From Psychrobacter maritimus (GTDB lineage Bacteria > Pseudomonadota > Gammaproteobacteria > Pseudomonadales > Moraxellaceae), in contig NZ_CAJHAJ010000001.1 in assembly GCF_904846345.1 (NCBI RefSeq), positions 124,001-188,000 on the forward strand: a stretch of DNA of 64,000 nt, read 5' to 3'. Below are positions 48,588 to 57,993 of the stretch, one piece after another (within the stretch, counting starts at the first letter, position 1; every line of letters starts with the position of its first letter). Made by a program: the position numbers and the translations under genes. Below the pieces are notes generated by a model. It saw nothing but the letters and a program-made list of their open reading frames with translations. It had not been told where the DNA came from and ran no database searches.

Positions 48588-51026
48588 TTAAAAAGTATTA
48601 CCAATTTGGAACTGAACTTTTTCAGTTTCATCGCCTTCTTTGTCACCGATCGGCACTGCATAACTGAGAGAAATCGGACCAATTGGCGTATACCAAGTGA
48701 CACCTAAACCAGCACTAAAACGCATCTTATTATCTTGGGTTAATAATGGTACACCGGTATCTTTTCCAGTAGCCGGATCAATGAAGGTGCGGTCTTCTTT
48801 ATCTGTCGTATCAAATACTTGACCGCCTTCAGCAAACAGTACCGGACGTACCTGATCTGCCCAATCACCTTTAAATGGCATTGGTAAAATCAGTTCTGTA
48901 CCAAAGCTAACCAACGCATTACCACCAATCTCTTCTGGTTTCAATGAGCCTGGTTTATCACTAACGGCATCATAGTAGCTTTGCGATTTAGGCCCAAGCG
49001 TTGAGGCTTCATAGCCACGTACCGAACCATAACCACCGGCATAGAAGTTTTCATAGAATGGCAAATCATTACCATAACCAAGTTTGGTATAACCGCGCGC
49101 CACCCAATCTTTATAGATAGGTTGATAAATATTGCCGCGATAAACCAATTTCTGATAACTGGCATCACCAAGACCAATGGTCGCATCGACCGTATGGCTC
49201 ATACCTTTATTTGGAAATACTGGACGATCTAACGTGCTGTAATCCCAGCCAAATAGTAAGTTATAGCTTTGATATTCATTTTTAAAACCGGTACGACCTG
49301 AAAGCTCTTCTTCCCCTTTATCATTAGTAAAAGTGTACTTCTCAAACGTACCACCATCATCCATAATTTGCTGCACGTTTGATACACCAAGGCGGCTACC
49401 ACCACGTACGGTCGTATTATCAACGTTCAAGCCCGCACTCACACGTTTGGTTTCATCAACAGGATAACTATAGTTCAGCGTAGCACCATAAGCATCGGTG
49501 ACATAGTTACTAACGTTTCTGTCATCGTACTTGGTTTCACGATAATAAGCACTGATACCTTGCGAAACACCGTTTTCTGTAAAGTAAGGATCGGTATAAC
49601 CCAAGCTATAAGAGTCACGCGTCTCAGAACGCGATAGTGCCGCTTTCACACGGTTACCAGTACCCATAAAGTTGTTTTGGGTCAAGTCTAACTGAAACGT
49701 CACACCGCCACTTTGCGAATAACCCGCAGCAATAGTGGAGCTACCAGAAGGCTGCTCTTCAACCGTATAATTTACATCGACTTGGTCTGGCTGATTAGGC
49801 ACTGGCTTCACATCGACATTGACGCCTTTAAAGAAACCGGTACGCATCAAGCGTGTACGTGACAGTTGAATCTTATCACTAGAGGCAAGTGCGCCTTCTA
49901 ACTGACGCATTTCACGGCGCAGTACTTCATCTTGGGTTTTTATATTACCCGTGAAGTTGATACGGCGAACATAGATAGGACGCGCAGGATCAATATAATA
50001 ATCGACGTCGACTACTTTAGTCTCATCATTGATACGCGTGACCGGTCTGATTTGGGCTAAATAATAACCTTCATTACCATAACGACTCTTAAGGGCGGCC
50101 GTTGTAGCATCCAGCTTAGCTTGTGAATATTTTTCATTGGGTGCAAAAGTAACCAGTTCTTTTAACTCGTTGTTTTCAAAGGTTGGCTTACCTAAGAAGT
50201 TCACTTCACCAAACTGATATTGCTCGCCTTCGCTTAAGCTGACTTCGATAAACACACTGCTTTTATCTTCGCTGATATTAAGGACGGCATTGTCTACTGA
50301 AAAGCGCACATAACCATCGTTTTGATAAAGGGCTTTTAGATTCTCTAAACTGGCCGCCAATTTTTCTTTGGCATAGCGATCAGACTTAGACAACAGACGC
50401 GTCCATGACGACTCTTTTACCGCAAAAACGTCTTTTATCTGCTCATCACTAAAGTGCTTATTACCAATAATATTGATATCGACGACTTTAGCAGGCTTGC
50501 CTTCAACAAAGCGCACATCCAGTTTTACGCGATTGCCATCTAATAAAGTTTGATCAACTTCAATATTGCTATTGTAATAACCTTGACTGATATATTGCTG
50601 CTGTAGCTCGTTGGCAACGCCTTGCAACGTGGCTTGTTTCAGCACATCACCGACAGATAAGCCTGCATTGCCAAGCCCTTGTTCAAGCCCTTCTTTTGGG
50701 ATGAGTTTATTGCCTTCAAAGTTGACTTCAGCGATGATAGGACGCTCGACGACATCAAAGCGCAGCTTGCCACCTTCGACACGGCTTTGAATATCGGCGA
50801 AGTTTTCAGTCGCATATAGCGCCTTAATACTGGCAGCCAAATTACTATCATTAACCGTATCACCCACCGTAATAGGTAAAACTGGATAGAGACTATCAGG
50901 AGTTAGGCGTTGTAGACCGTTGAAACCAATGTCAGTCACTACAAATTCTGCAGCCTGAACGGGCATACTCATCATCGCTACAACTAACGGCAACCCAGCC
51001 GCGCTCATAAATAAAGGCGTACGCAT
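48588..51026 (-). CDS. bamA: Outer-membrane protein assembly factor BamA
   Basis: Essential Omp85 barrel that inserts outer-membrane proteins. From the ATG at 51026 the product is 812 residues, like E. coli (810). A signal peptide ends at MPVQA. Five POTRA domains (about 24-425) start with FVVTDIGFNGLQRL. The barrel has the loop-6 motif GGYGSVRGYEASTL and ends QFQIGNTF with the usual terminal Phe. GGA sits 8 nt before the ATG; a GTG two codons upstream is less likely. It is flanked by rseP and lpxD, and skp is missing from its usual place. Confidence 0.97.
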   Translation of the reverse strand: MRTPLFMSAAGLPLVVAMMSMPVQAAEFVVTDIGFNGLQRLTPDSLYPVLPITVGDTVNDSNLAASIKALYATENFADIQSRVEGGKLRFDVVERPIIAEVNFEGNKLIPKEGLEQGLGNAGLSVGDVLKQATLQGVANELQQQYISQGYYNSNIEVDQTLLDGNRVKLDVRFVEGKPAKVVDINIIGNKHFSDEQIKDVFAVKESSWTRLLSKSDRYAKEKLAASLENLKALYQNDGYVRFSVDNAVLNISEDKSSVFIEVSLSEGEQYQFGEVNFLGKPTFENNELKELVTFAPNEKYSQAKLDATTAALKSRYGNEGYYLAQIRPVTRINDETKVVDVDYYIDPARPIYVRRINFTGNIKTQDEVLRREMRQLEGALASSDKIQLSRTRLMRTGFFKGVNVDVKPVPNQPDQVDVNYTVEEQPSGSSTIAAGYSQSGGVTFQLDLTQNNFMGTGNRVKAALSRSETRDSYSLGYTDPYFTENGVSQGISAYYRETKYDDRNVSNYVTDAYGATLNYSYPVDETKRVSAGLNVDNTTVRGGSRLGVSNVQQIMDDGGTFEKYTFTNDKGEEELSGRTGFKNEYQSYNLLFGWDYSTLDRPVFPNKGMSHTVDATIGLGDASYQKLVYRGNIYQPIYKDWVARGYTKLGYGNDLPFYENFYAGGYGSVRGYEASTLGPKSQSYYDAVSDKPGSLKPEEIGGNALVSFGTELILPMPFKGDWADQVRPVLFAEGGQVFDTTDKEDRTFIDPATGKDTGVPLLTQDNKMRFSAGLGVTWYTPIGPISLSYAVPIGDKEGDETEKVQFQIGNTF

Positions 51027-51289
51027 AAACACTATCCGTCAATAAAAAACTTGCTTAAGTTAAGGTAAAAAGCACGTGTTGTCTAGCCCATTTCGCATAA
51101 AGTCGTAAACTTCAGCGTGGGAGACTCAGGACACTTTATATAAAACGCATCATAAAATAAACTAAAAAATAAAATTAGTACAGTGGCGACATTATGAAAT
51201 AAACACCGTATCGCATCAATCATCAGTGCTTGATAAGGGCGCAACCATTAGCCTATCGCGGCTTACTTGCCAAGCGACAGCATCCTTTG

Positions 51290-52666
51290 TCAAAATAGCC
51301 GACTGATATCATTACCAATTGCTAACACCATGAAACCTGCCAGCAAGAGTAAACCGATATTAAGTCCAACCATTTGCACGCCTTCAGAGAGTGGTTTACC
51401 GCGTATCAGCTCAATAACATAATAGACAATATGTCCACCATCTAATACTGGAATGGGTAAAAGATTCAATACGGCAAGGCTTAAACTGATCAAAGCTGCT
51501 GTAGATAATACCATCTGCCAGCTAATATCAAAGCTTTGTTTGGCAACTTTTGCAATGGTAATGGGACCTGATAAATTCTCTAAACCAATCATGCCAGAGA
51601 GCATCTTGCCCATTGAGCTCACCGTCATAACTGCTAACTGCTCCGTCTTCTCAAATGACTTTACCAACGACTCGCCAGGACCGTAAACGACGGTAGTCTT
51701 ATAGGCATCAGGAATCACGATTTCAGACTGAGCCACCATAGCACCAATTTGCCCGTAATCGTTACCTAAATTGTCTTTTTTACCTTGCGGCATAATGGAT
51801 AACTGTACCGACTTGCCATCACGCAGCACGGTGAAACTCAGTAAAGCCTCAGGGCTATCACGAATGATACGCGTGGCACTGATCCAATCGCTAATCTCTT
51901 CACCGTTAATAGCAGTAATGCGGTCACCAACCTGTAAGCCTTGGCGACTGGCAGCACCATCGGGCGTTAAATCGCCAACGATTGGTGCGATGTTTGGTTG
52001 CCACGGTATCATACCAAAGCTTGATAACGCATCTTTGCCTTGCGCATCGCCTTGCATAAACTCTTTAATCGGTGCTTGATAAGTTTTGGTCGCGTTATTA
52101 CCTTCTGCATCAGACTGCAAGGTGACACTGACATTATCCGTTTCACCCATACGCCCCGCCAAACGATAGTTAATACCTTCCCACGTCTGCACCTCATGAC
52201 CATCGATTGCAACGATTTTATCACCAACGGGCAACTGTGCCATCGCTGCTGGCGTGTCTGGTAATACTTGCCCTATCTTTGTCGCCAATTGCTCTGATGG
52301 GGTCATAAACAACACCCAAAATAGCGCAATAGCGATGACAAAGTTCATGATAGGACCCGCAGCAACAATCGCAATTTTCTTCAGCGGATGTTGACGATTA
52401 AAGGCTAGATGCTGCTCATCGGCGGCCACCTCGCCTTCACGCTCATCGAGCATTTTGACATAACCGCCAAGCGGCAATGCCGAGATGCGATAATCAATAC
52501 CGCTCTTTTTGCTGGTCCAACCAAAGAGTTTTGGGCCAAAGCCGATAGAATAGGTCAGCACTTTAACGCCGCAAAGACGCGCCACGATGTAATGACCCCA
52601 CTCATGTAAGGCGATGAGCGGACCTAAGACAAATATTGCCGCAAGCAGCGTTAATAAAAACGTCAT
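51290..52666 (-). CDS. rseP: RIP zinc metalloprotease RseP
   Basis: Inner-membrane site-2 protease that cuts anti-sigma factors and leftover signal peptides. The product is 458 residues with four membrane segments. The zinc site HEWGH is at residues 21-25 and LDGGH near residue 400. Two PDZ domains lie between them (TPAAMAQLPVGDKIVAIDG and GAASRQGLQVGDRITAINGE). It is in the conserved dxr-rseP-bamA order. Confidence 0.96.
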   Translation of the reverse strand: MTFLLTLLAAIFVLGPLIALHEWGHYIVARLCGVKVLTYSIGFGPKLFGWTSKKSGIDYRISALPLGGYVKMLDEREGEVAADEQHLAFNRQHPLKKIAIVAAGPIMNFVIAIALFWVLFMTPSEQLATKIGQVLPDTPAAMAQLPVGDKIVAIDGHEVQTWEGINYRLAGRMGETDNVSVTLQSDAEGNNATKTYQAPIKEFMQGDAQGKDALSSFGMIPWQPNIAPIVGDLTPDGAASRQGLQVGDRITAINGEEISDWISATRIIRDSPEALLSFTVLRDGKSVQLSIMPQGKKDNLGNDYGQIGAMVAQSEIVIPDAYKTTVVYGPGESLVKSFEKTEQLAVMTVSSMGKMLSGMIGLENLSGPITIAKVAKQSFDISWQMVLSTAALISLSLAVLNLLPIPVLDGGHIVYYVIELIRGKPLSEGVQMVGLNIGLLLLAGFMVLAIGNDISRLF

Positions 52667-52674
52667 GATCTTTT

Positions 52675-52713
52675 CTCAGTATTAGCTCTCAGTATTAGCT
52701 CTCAGTATTGTCT
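52675..52713. repeat. Three 13-bp tandem repeats between dxr and rseP
   Basis: CTCAGTATTAGCT is repeated three times without gaps; the third copy is CTCAGTATTGTCT. It lies just upstream of the rseP start. Confidence 0.9.
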
Positions 52714-52814
52714 CTTAACATCGTTTATCACTATCATTTTTTGGCATACTGTTTAGCATCATCTGTCGATATCACTTTTTAACAGCATTTATCAAATAGC
52801 TAAATTTTATAGGT

Positions 52815-54023
52815 TTAGGCCAACTTCGCCACCAGCGTATCAGTATATTGACGCGCTATTTTATCGATAACTAAAATATCTTCAATATCGGCAGTCTCAT
52901 CTAATACCGATACTTGTATCTCATCTAATGCTTGCGCATTAATATCCGCAATATCGGTGAGGCGAATTTGCCCGTTTAAAAATGCCGCAACCGCAATCTC
53001 ATTGGCAGCGTTTAGCACAATCGTGGCCTGTGTACCCGCTTGCATCGCCTGCCTTGCCAAACGCAAACAGGCAAATTTTTGCAAATCAGGCTCAATAAAC
53101 TCTAAGCCGCTTAAGGCAAATAAATCCAATGGCTGCGAGCCGCTATCGATACGGTCAGGGTAACTTAGCGCGTGGGCGATTGGCGTCTTCATATCGGGAC
53201 TGCCTAGCTGCGCTAAAAAGCTGCCATCGCTATATTCTACCATTGAGTGAATAATACTTTGTGGATGAATGACCACATTTATCTTATTTTCTGGCAGATC
53301 AAATAAATGGCAAGCTTCAATCAGCTCAAGCCCTTTATTCATCATCGTAGCCGAGTCGACCGATATTTTTTGCCCCATCGACCAATTCGGATGTTTCACC
53401 GCTTCAGCAACACTAGCTTGCTGCATCTGTGCAAAAGACTGTTGCAGAAATGGTCCGCCAGATGCCGTCAACCATAATTTACGCACACCATAATTTGGCT
53501 GATGGACTTGGGTATTGTCTTGCTGAATCGCTAATGGCAAACACTGAAAAATGGCGTTATGTTCTGAATCTAAAGGCAACAAGGTCGCATGATGCGTTTT
53601 AACCGCATTAATCATGACTTTCCCTGCCATGACCAATGCTTCTTTATTGGCCAGTAAGATACGCTTACCTGCGCGTGCGGCAGCTAAGGTAGAAGGCAGA
53701 CCGGCTGCGCCTACGATAGCCGCAACAACGGTATCAGTTTGCGTATCGGTTGCAATATCGACCAACCCTGCTTCACCGCCGACCACATCAATATTTAAAC
53801 CTGCTGCGCTAAGACGCTGAGCGAAATCATCGACCGCTGATGTCGGCACACTGACGCGTTTGGGCAAAAACTGCTGACAGAGAGCAAATAGCTTATCTAA
53901 ACGGTGATAGCCTGATAAGGCATAAACTTCATAGTTCTGTGGTTGCGCCGCTAAAATTGCTAACGTGCTATCGCCAATCGAGCCTGTCGCGCCTAGTACG
54001 GCGATGCGTTGGGTCATAACCAT
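52815..54023 (-). CDS. dxr: 1-deoxy-D-xylulose 5-phosphate reductoisomerase
   Basis: Second step of the MEP isoprenoid pathway: rearranges and reduces DXP to MEP using NADPH and a divalent metal; target of fosmidomycin. The 402-residue protein has the NADPH motif GATGSIGDSTLAIL (about 10-23), LANKEALVMAG, the metal site PLDSEHNAIFQCL, and SVDSATMMNKGLELIEA. AGG lies 5 nt before the ATG at 54023. It is in the uppS-cdsA-dxr-rseP order; its product feeds UppS. Confidence 0.96.
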   Translation of the reverse strand: MVMTQRIAVLGATGSIGDSTLAILAAQPQNYEVYALSGYHRLDKLFALCQQFLPKRVSVPTSAVDDFAQRLSAAGLNIDVVGGEAGLVDIATDTQTDTVVAAIVGAAGLPSTLAAARAGKRILLANKEALVMAGKVMINAVKTHHATLLPLDSEHNAIFQCLPLAIQQDNTQVHQPNYGVRKLWLTASGGPFLQQSFAQMQQASVAEAVKHPNWSMGQKISVDSATMMNKGLELIEACHLFDLPENKINVVIHPQSIIHSMVEYSDGSFLAQLGSPDMKTPIAHALSYPDRIDSGSQPLDLFALSGLEFIEPDLQKFACLRLARQAMQAGTQATIVLNAANEIAVAAFLNGQIRLTDIADINAQALDEIQVSVLDETADIEDILVIDKIARQYTDTLVAKLA

Positions 54024-54195
54024 CTGTGCCTATAATACGGTGAAATTAAATGAGAAATAAAGACAATAAATATAAGGTATAGAACCTAATAATAGGCAGC
54101 CTAGTCGCTACCAAATACGTAAGCCCTACCTTTTTTTATATTTTTAGCCTGATAGCTTTTTATTCTTAGGTTACTTATTTTTAGACTACTTATTG

Positions 54196-55005
54196 TTATA
54201 CGACAATTAGACCAAGCTGCTGTATTGCCCAAAAGCCCAGTGCAAATATCGGTGTGGCAGACAATAACGAGTCAATGCGGTCAAGAACGCCGCCATGCCC
54301 CGGTAAAATCGTTCCAGAATCTTTAACATCAGCACGGCGTTTGAGCATCGACTCAAACAAATCACCCAGTACGGACGCCAAAATTGTCAAAGCCGACAAG
54401 GCTACAAAAGCGATTAATGGTACGCCAGTCAATTGTAGTTTAAAGACACTAATGACAATGACCACAAGCAAGCCTGTGACTAAACCGCCTGCCAGTCCTT
54501 CCATACTTTTATTGGGGGAGACATTTGGTGCCATCTTGCGGCGACCGAGCTTACGCCCAACAAAGTAAGCGCCACTATCGGCACACCAGACTAGCAAGAA
54601 TACATATAACAGCCACCATGCTGACAGCTGCCATAAGTAGAACATAGCGGTAATGGCGGCGGTCAATATTACTACACCCATCAATGCCAATTTTTTACCG
54701 TACCAGTTGGTATGAGTGGGAAATACCCGCACCCAAGACAGCGCCATCAGCCAGATAACCAGAGACGCCACCCACCAAAACAGCCACGTGACTTTAAACA
54801 TCAGCGAGACGATGGTCAGTGCTAACACTAAGAGCACAAATAACGCAGGCTGCTGCCATTTTGGCATCAGCTTCGTCCACTCGTGGGCGGCGATAATGAC
54901 GCCAATCGCCAAAAGTGGCGCAAATAAAATAGGAGTTTGGCTCGCAAACATTGCAATACCAACGATAATAACGAGAACAATTGCCGTCTTAATTCGTTGC
55001 CACAT
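54196..55005 (-). CDS. cdsA: Phosphatidate cytidylyltransferase
   Basis: Makes CDP-diacylglycerol from phosphatidate and CTP, the branch point of phospholipid synthesis. It is an inner-membrane protein of 269 residues with about seven to eight helices. The family signature is near the C-terminus (SGTILPGHGGVLDRIDSLL). AAGG lies 10 nt before the ATG. It lies between uppS and dxr. Confidence 0.95.
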   Translation of the reverse strand: MWQRIKTAIVLVIIVGIAMFASQTPILFAPLLAIGVIIAAHEWTKLMPKWQQPALFVLLVLALTIVSLMFKVTWLFWWVASLVIWLMALSWVRVFPTHTNWYGKKLALMGVVILTAAITAMFYLWQLSAWWLLYVFLLVWCADSGAYFVGRKLGRRKMAPNVSPNKSMEGLAGGLVTGLLVVIVISVFKLQLTGVPLIAFVALSALTILASVLGDLFESMLKRRADVKDSGTILPGHGGVLDRIDSLLSATPIFALGFWAIQQLGLIVV

Positions 55006-55228
55006 ACTTATCGAGCCTTATATAACGAAGAATATTTGGTCAAAATGCATCATAATCATGAACTATAACAGTGAACCATAATAGTTCATCAATTATGATT
55101 AACGCTCATTAAAGCAGCTTATCATTGACCAAACAAGTGTAATTCAAACGTCTAGCACATTTTAATAAGCCATTTTTAAAACGATTATAAGCTTTAATTA
55201 TGAGCATCAGTTATGAATTTCAATTATG

Positions 55229-55987
55229 TTAGCGCGCCTGCTGTTCTATCACCACTTGTTCGCTCGTTTTGCCAAAGCGGCGTTGACGTTGGGCGAATTC
55301 GGCTATCATCGCGGCCAACTCTGCTACTTTAAAGTCCGGCCACAATGTTTGGGTAAAGAACAATTCAGCATAGGCAGATTGCCACAACAAGAAGTTCGAC
55401 AGACGGTATTCGCCGCCCGTGCGTATCAACATATCGACTGCTGGCGCATCTGCTAATTGTACATATTCACCAAGCATCTCTTTATTAACGTCTTCCGCGC
55501 GCAGCTTGCCTGCCTCTACTTGCTGTGCCAACTGTTTGGCGGCATGAGCAATATCCCATTGACCGCCATAACTAATAGCGATGACTAAAGTCATGGCTGT
55601 AAAATCAGCTGTTTTTGCTTCAGCATCGGCCATCAATACTTGCAAATCTTCACTAAGCTGACTGCGATCACCAATAAAACGCAGGCGAATGCGATATTTG
55701 AGCATACGTGGCATTTGCTCATTGATGGTTAAGCTCAACAGTTGCATCAACAATGCCACCTCACTCGGTGGACGTTGCCAATTCTCACTTGAAAAGGCAA
55801 ATACGGTTAGGACTTCAATACCAGTACTGACACAGTATTCGACAATAGGATCTAGTGCATCTTTGCCAGCGATATGCCCCTGACCTTTACCTAAATGATT
55901 GATTTTACCGTAACGATTATTGCCATCCATGATGACAGCGATATGACGCGGAAGAAGAGCGGGAGATAAAGCATCTGGAGTAGACAT
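55229..55987 (-). CDS. uppS: Isoprenyl (undecaprenyl) diphosphate synthase
   Basis: cis-Prenyltransferase making undecaprenyl diphosphate, the lipid carrier for peptidoglycan and other envelope glycans. The 252-residue protein has the catalytic IAVIMDGNNRYGK (usually DGNGRWAK), FSSENWQRP, and LIRTGGEYRLSNFLLWQ, where RTGGExRLSNFLLWQ is the family signature. The GN-N-R-Y variant differs from E. coli, but the catalytic Asp is kept. It precedes cdsA in the conserved cluster. Confidence 0.95.
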   Translation of the reverse strand: MSTPDALSPALLPRHIAVIMDGNNRYGKINHLGKGQGHIAGKDALDPIVEYCVSTGIEVLTVFAFSSENWQRPPSEVALLMQLLSLTINEQMPRMLKYRIRLRFIGDRSQLSEDLQVLMADAEAKTADFTAMTLVIAISYGGQWDIAHAAKQLAQQVEAGKLRAEDVNKEMLGEYVQLADAPAVDMLIRTGGEYRLSNFLLWQSAYAELFFTQTLWPDFKVAELAAMIAEFAQRQRRFGKTSEQVVIEQQAR

Positions 55988-56184
55988 AGGCTAACTTGCT
56001 TGTGGTTTGGATAAAGTAATGGTAATCGAACTAAATGACAGCCTTGCAAAAAATTATTGCCTATTTGCCTTACATCTACTAAAAAACCTAAGTGTATTAA
56101 AAAACGACGAAAAGGCTTGGATATAGAACTTATAGCAAAATAAAAGCTTAATTTCTCATACGACAGTCATTCTAATACGCCAAT

Positions 56185-56221
56185 AAACAGCCAATCATTA
56201 TTCAATATTGGCTGTTTTTTT
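56185..56221. terminator. Terminator hairpin after frr
   Basis: The 11-bp stem AAACAGCCAAT / ATTGGCTGTTT has an 11-nt loop. The T-run is on the plus-strand side (TTTTTTT). On the minus strand the trailing sequence is weaker (TTTATTGG). Confidence 0.65.
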
Positions 56222-56312
56222 AGAGAAAGAATATGGACAACAAATTATCTTTGACGAAAGTGCATTGTCTTTAACTAACTAAATAACTAAATGAAAAGAC
56301 AACGCTTCTTTC

Positions 56313-56867
56313 CTACACTTCCATCAAGTCGCTTTCTTTTTTGCTTAGACGGCTGTCAATCGTTTCAATATACTTGTCAGTGATTTTTTGAATATCATCA
56401 CTGGCGCGGCGCTCATCATCTTCTGAGATTTCTTTCTCTTTTGCCAACTCTTTAATATCATTCATCATATCACGGCGGATATTACGGATAGAAACGCGGC
56501 TGTTTTCAGCTTCGCTACGAGCAAGCTTTTGCATATCGCGGCGCGTGTCTTCGGTCAACGCTGGCATCGGCACACGAATCACGTCAGCTGTCATCGGGTT
56601 TAAGCCCAAGTCTGCTTCGCGAATGGCTTTATCAATCGCTTGTACCATAGTACGCTCAAATGGCTGTACCAATAGCGTGCGCGAATCTTCGACATTAACG
56701 CTTGCCACTTGATTCAATGGCGTATCTGCGCCGTAGTAGCTAACCGTCACACCAGATAGCATACCTGGATGGGCTCGACCAGTACGTACTTTACTAAAGG
56801 TGCTTTCAAGCGCCTCTAGCGTCTTTGCCATACGTGCTTCGCCGTCTTTCTTAATCTCATTAATCAT
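56313..56867 (-). CDS. frr: Ribosome recycling factor
   Basis: Splits the post-termination ribosome together with EF-G. The 184-residue protein is colinear with the family: [11 protein letters not shown] near the N-terminus, [20 protein letters not shown] and [20 protein letters not shown], then a helical C-terminus ending [18 protein letters not shown] precedes the ATG by 6 nt. It is preceded by pyrH, as in most bacteria. Confidence 0.97.
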   Translation of the reverse strand: MINEIKKDGEARMAKTLEALESTFSKVRTGRAHPGMLSGVTVSYYGADTPLNQVASVNVEDSRTLLVQPFERTMVQAIDKAIREADLGLNPMTADVIRVPMPALTEDTRRDMQKLARSEAENSRVSIRNIRRDMMNDIKELAKEKEISEDDERRASDDIQKITDKYIETIDSRLSKKESDLMEV

Positions 56868-56906
56868 TATGTATCCTTATTTATCGCTCTCGATAAATCA
56901 TTCATT

Positions 56907-56951
56907 GCTGTTAGGTATAAAGCTGTTAGGTATAAAACTGTTAGGTATAAA
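56907..56951. repeat. Three 15-bp tandem repeats between pyrH and frr
   Basis: GCTGTTAGGTATAAA occurs twice exactly, followed by ACTGTTAGGTATAAA, without gaps. It lies in the pyrH-frr gap. Confidence 0.92.
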
Positions 56952-57024
56952 TCTTATTCAAAGATTGCTGCTGACCACATCAGTGATTTCATGCTCATAT
57001 AAATGATAAAGCCTACGCTTAAGC

Positions 57025-57750
57025 TTAATGATAAACGCGCGTGCCTTCATTTTCGCCCATAATAACGTTTAATAATGCGTTAGGCTTGGTCATATCAAAC
57101 ACTTGCAGCGGTACGTTGTGCTCACGGCATAAAGCGATTGCTGTTAAGTCCATAACGCCCAGTTTTTGCTCGAGCACTTCATCAAAGGTTAAGCCATCAT
57201 ATTTTTTGGCATCAGCATGTAAGCTTGGGTCTTTATCGTAAACGCCATCAACCTTGGTCGCTTTTAGAATTAAGCCCGCCTCGATTTCAATACCACGTAA
57301 GCAAGCGGCAGTATCAGTGGTAAAGAAAGGGTTACCAGTACCAGCGACAAAAATACAAACTTCGCCGTTTTTGAGATAACGAATGGCGTTACGGCTGCTA
57401 TAGCTTTCAGTGACTTCGCCGATTGGCAATGCTGACATCAAACGCGTTTTAATATTACGACGCTCAAGGGCATCACGCATCGCCAAACCATTCATGACAG
57501 TGGCAAGCATGCCCATTTGGTCACCAGTCACTCGGCCGACCAAGCCTTCTTTTTGTAGCTGGGCGCCGCGGTATAAGTTCCCACCGCCAACGACGATACC
57601 GACTTGTACCCCAAGTCCGCGCAAGTGGGCGATAGACAAGCTCATCTTATCGAGCACTTCGGTATCAATCCCCATCTCTTTACCACCGGCTAAGGCTTCA
57701 CCAGAGAGTTTCAGCAAGATACGAGAGTAACGCGGGTTTTTGTCAGACAT
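57025..57750 (-). CDS. pyrH: Uridylate kinase
   Basis: Hexameric bacterial UMP kinase, ATP + UMP to UDP. The 241-residue protein has the amino-acid-kinase start [24 protein letters not shown], and the C-terminal [18 protein letters not shown]-type end. AAGGTGA lies 4 nt before the ATG. It precedes frr in the conserved order; rpsB-tsf, the usual upstream genes, are absent, rimO being next. Confidence 0.97.
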   Translation of the reverse strand: MSDKNPRYSRILLKLSGEALAGGKEMGIDTEVLDKMSLSIAHLRGLGVQVGIVVGGGNLYRGAQLQKEGLVGRVTGDQMGMLATVMNGLAMRDALERRNIKTRLMSALPIGEVTESYSSRNAIRYLKNGEVCIFVAGTGNPFFTTDTAACLRGIEIEAGLILKATKVDGVYDKDPSLHADAKKYDGLTFDEVLEQKLGVMDLTAIALCREHNVPLQVFDMTKPNALLNVIMGENEGTRVYH

Positions 57751-57993
57751 GAGGTCACCTTGTTAGCATTAAATTATAATTAAAATGAGCGGTAAAACAC
57801 CAATAGAGTTTGCCGTTAGATTTCCCCGACATGCCATAACCCGAAGCACTATAAAAAGCACCATGATTGATGACAAACGGGTAAAAAGGCTAAATTGCGC
57901 TAATTGTAGCAAAAACTGCCCGCTATTGGGCAATTTTCACTCGTATATTGTAGTGACTAATCAGCTATTATCACTAATCAGCCTTATAGCTAA

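Noticed and set aside
55229-55987. Inactivating change in the UppS DGNGRW motif
   Set aside because: The catalytic Asp and the RTGGE signature remain, and a DGNNR variant seems usual for Moraxellaceae, so the enzyme is likely active.
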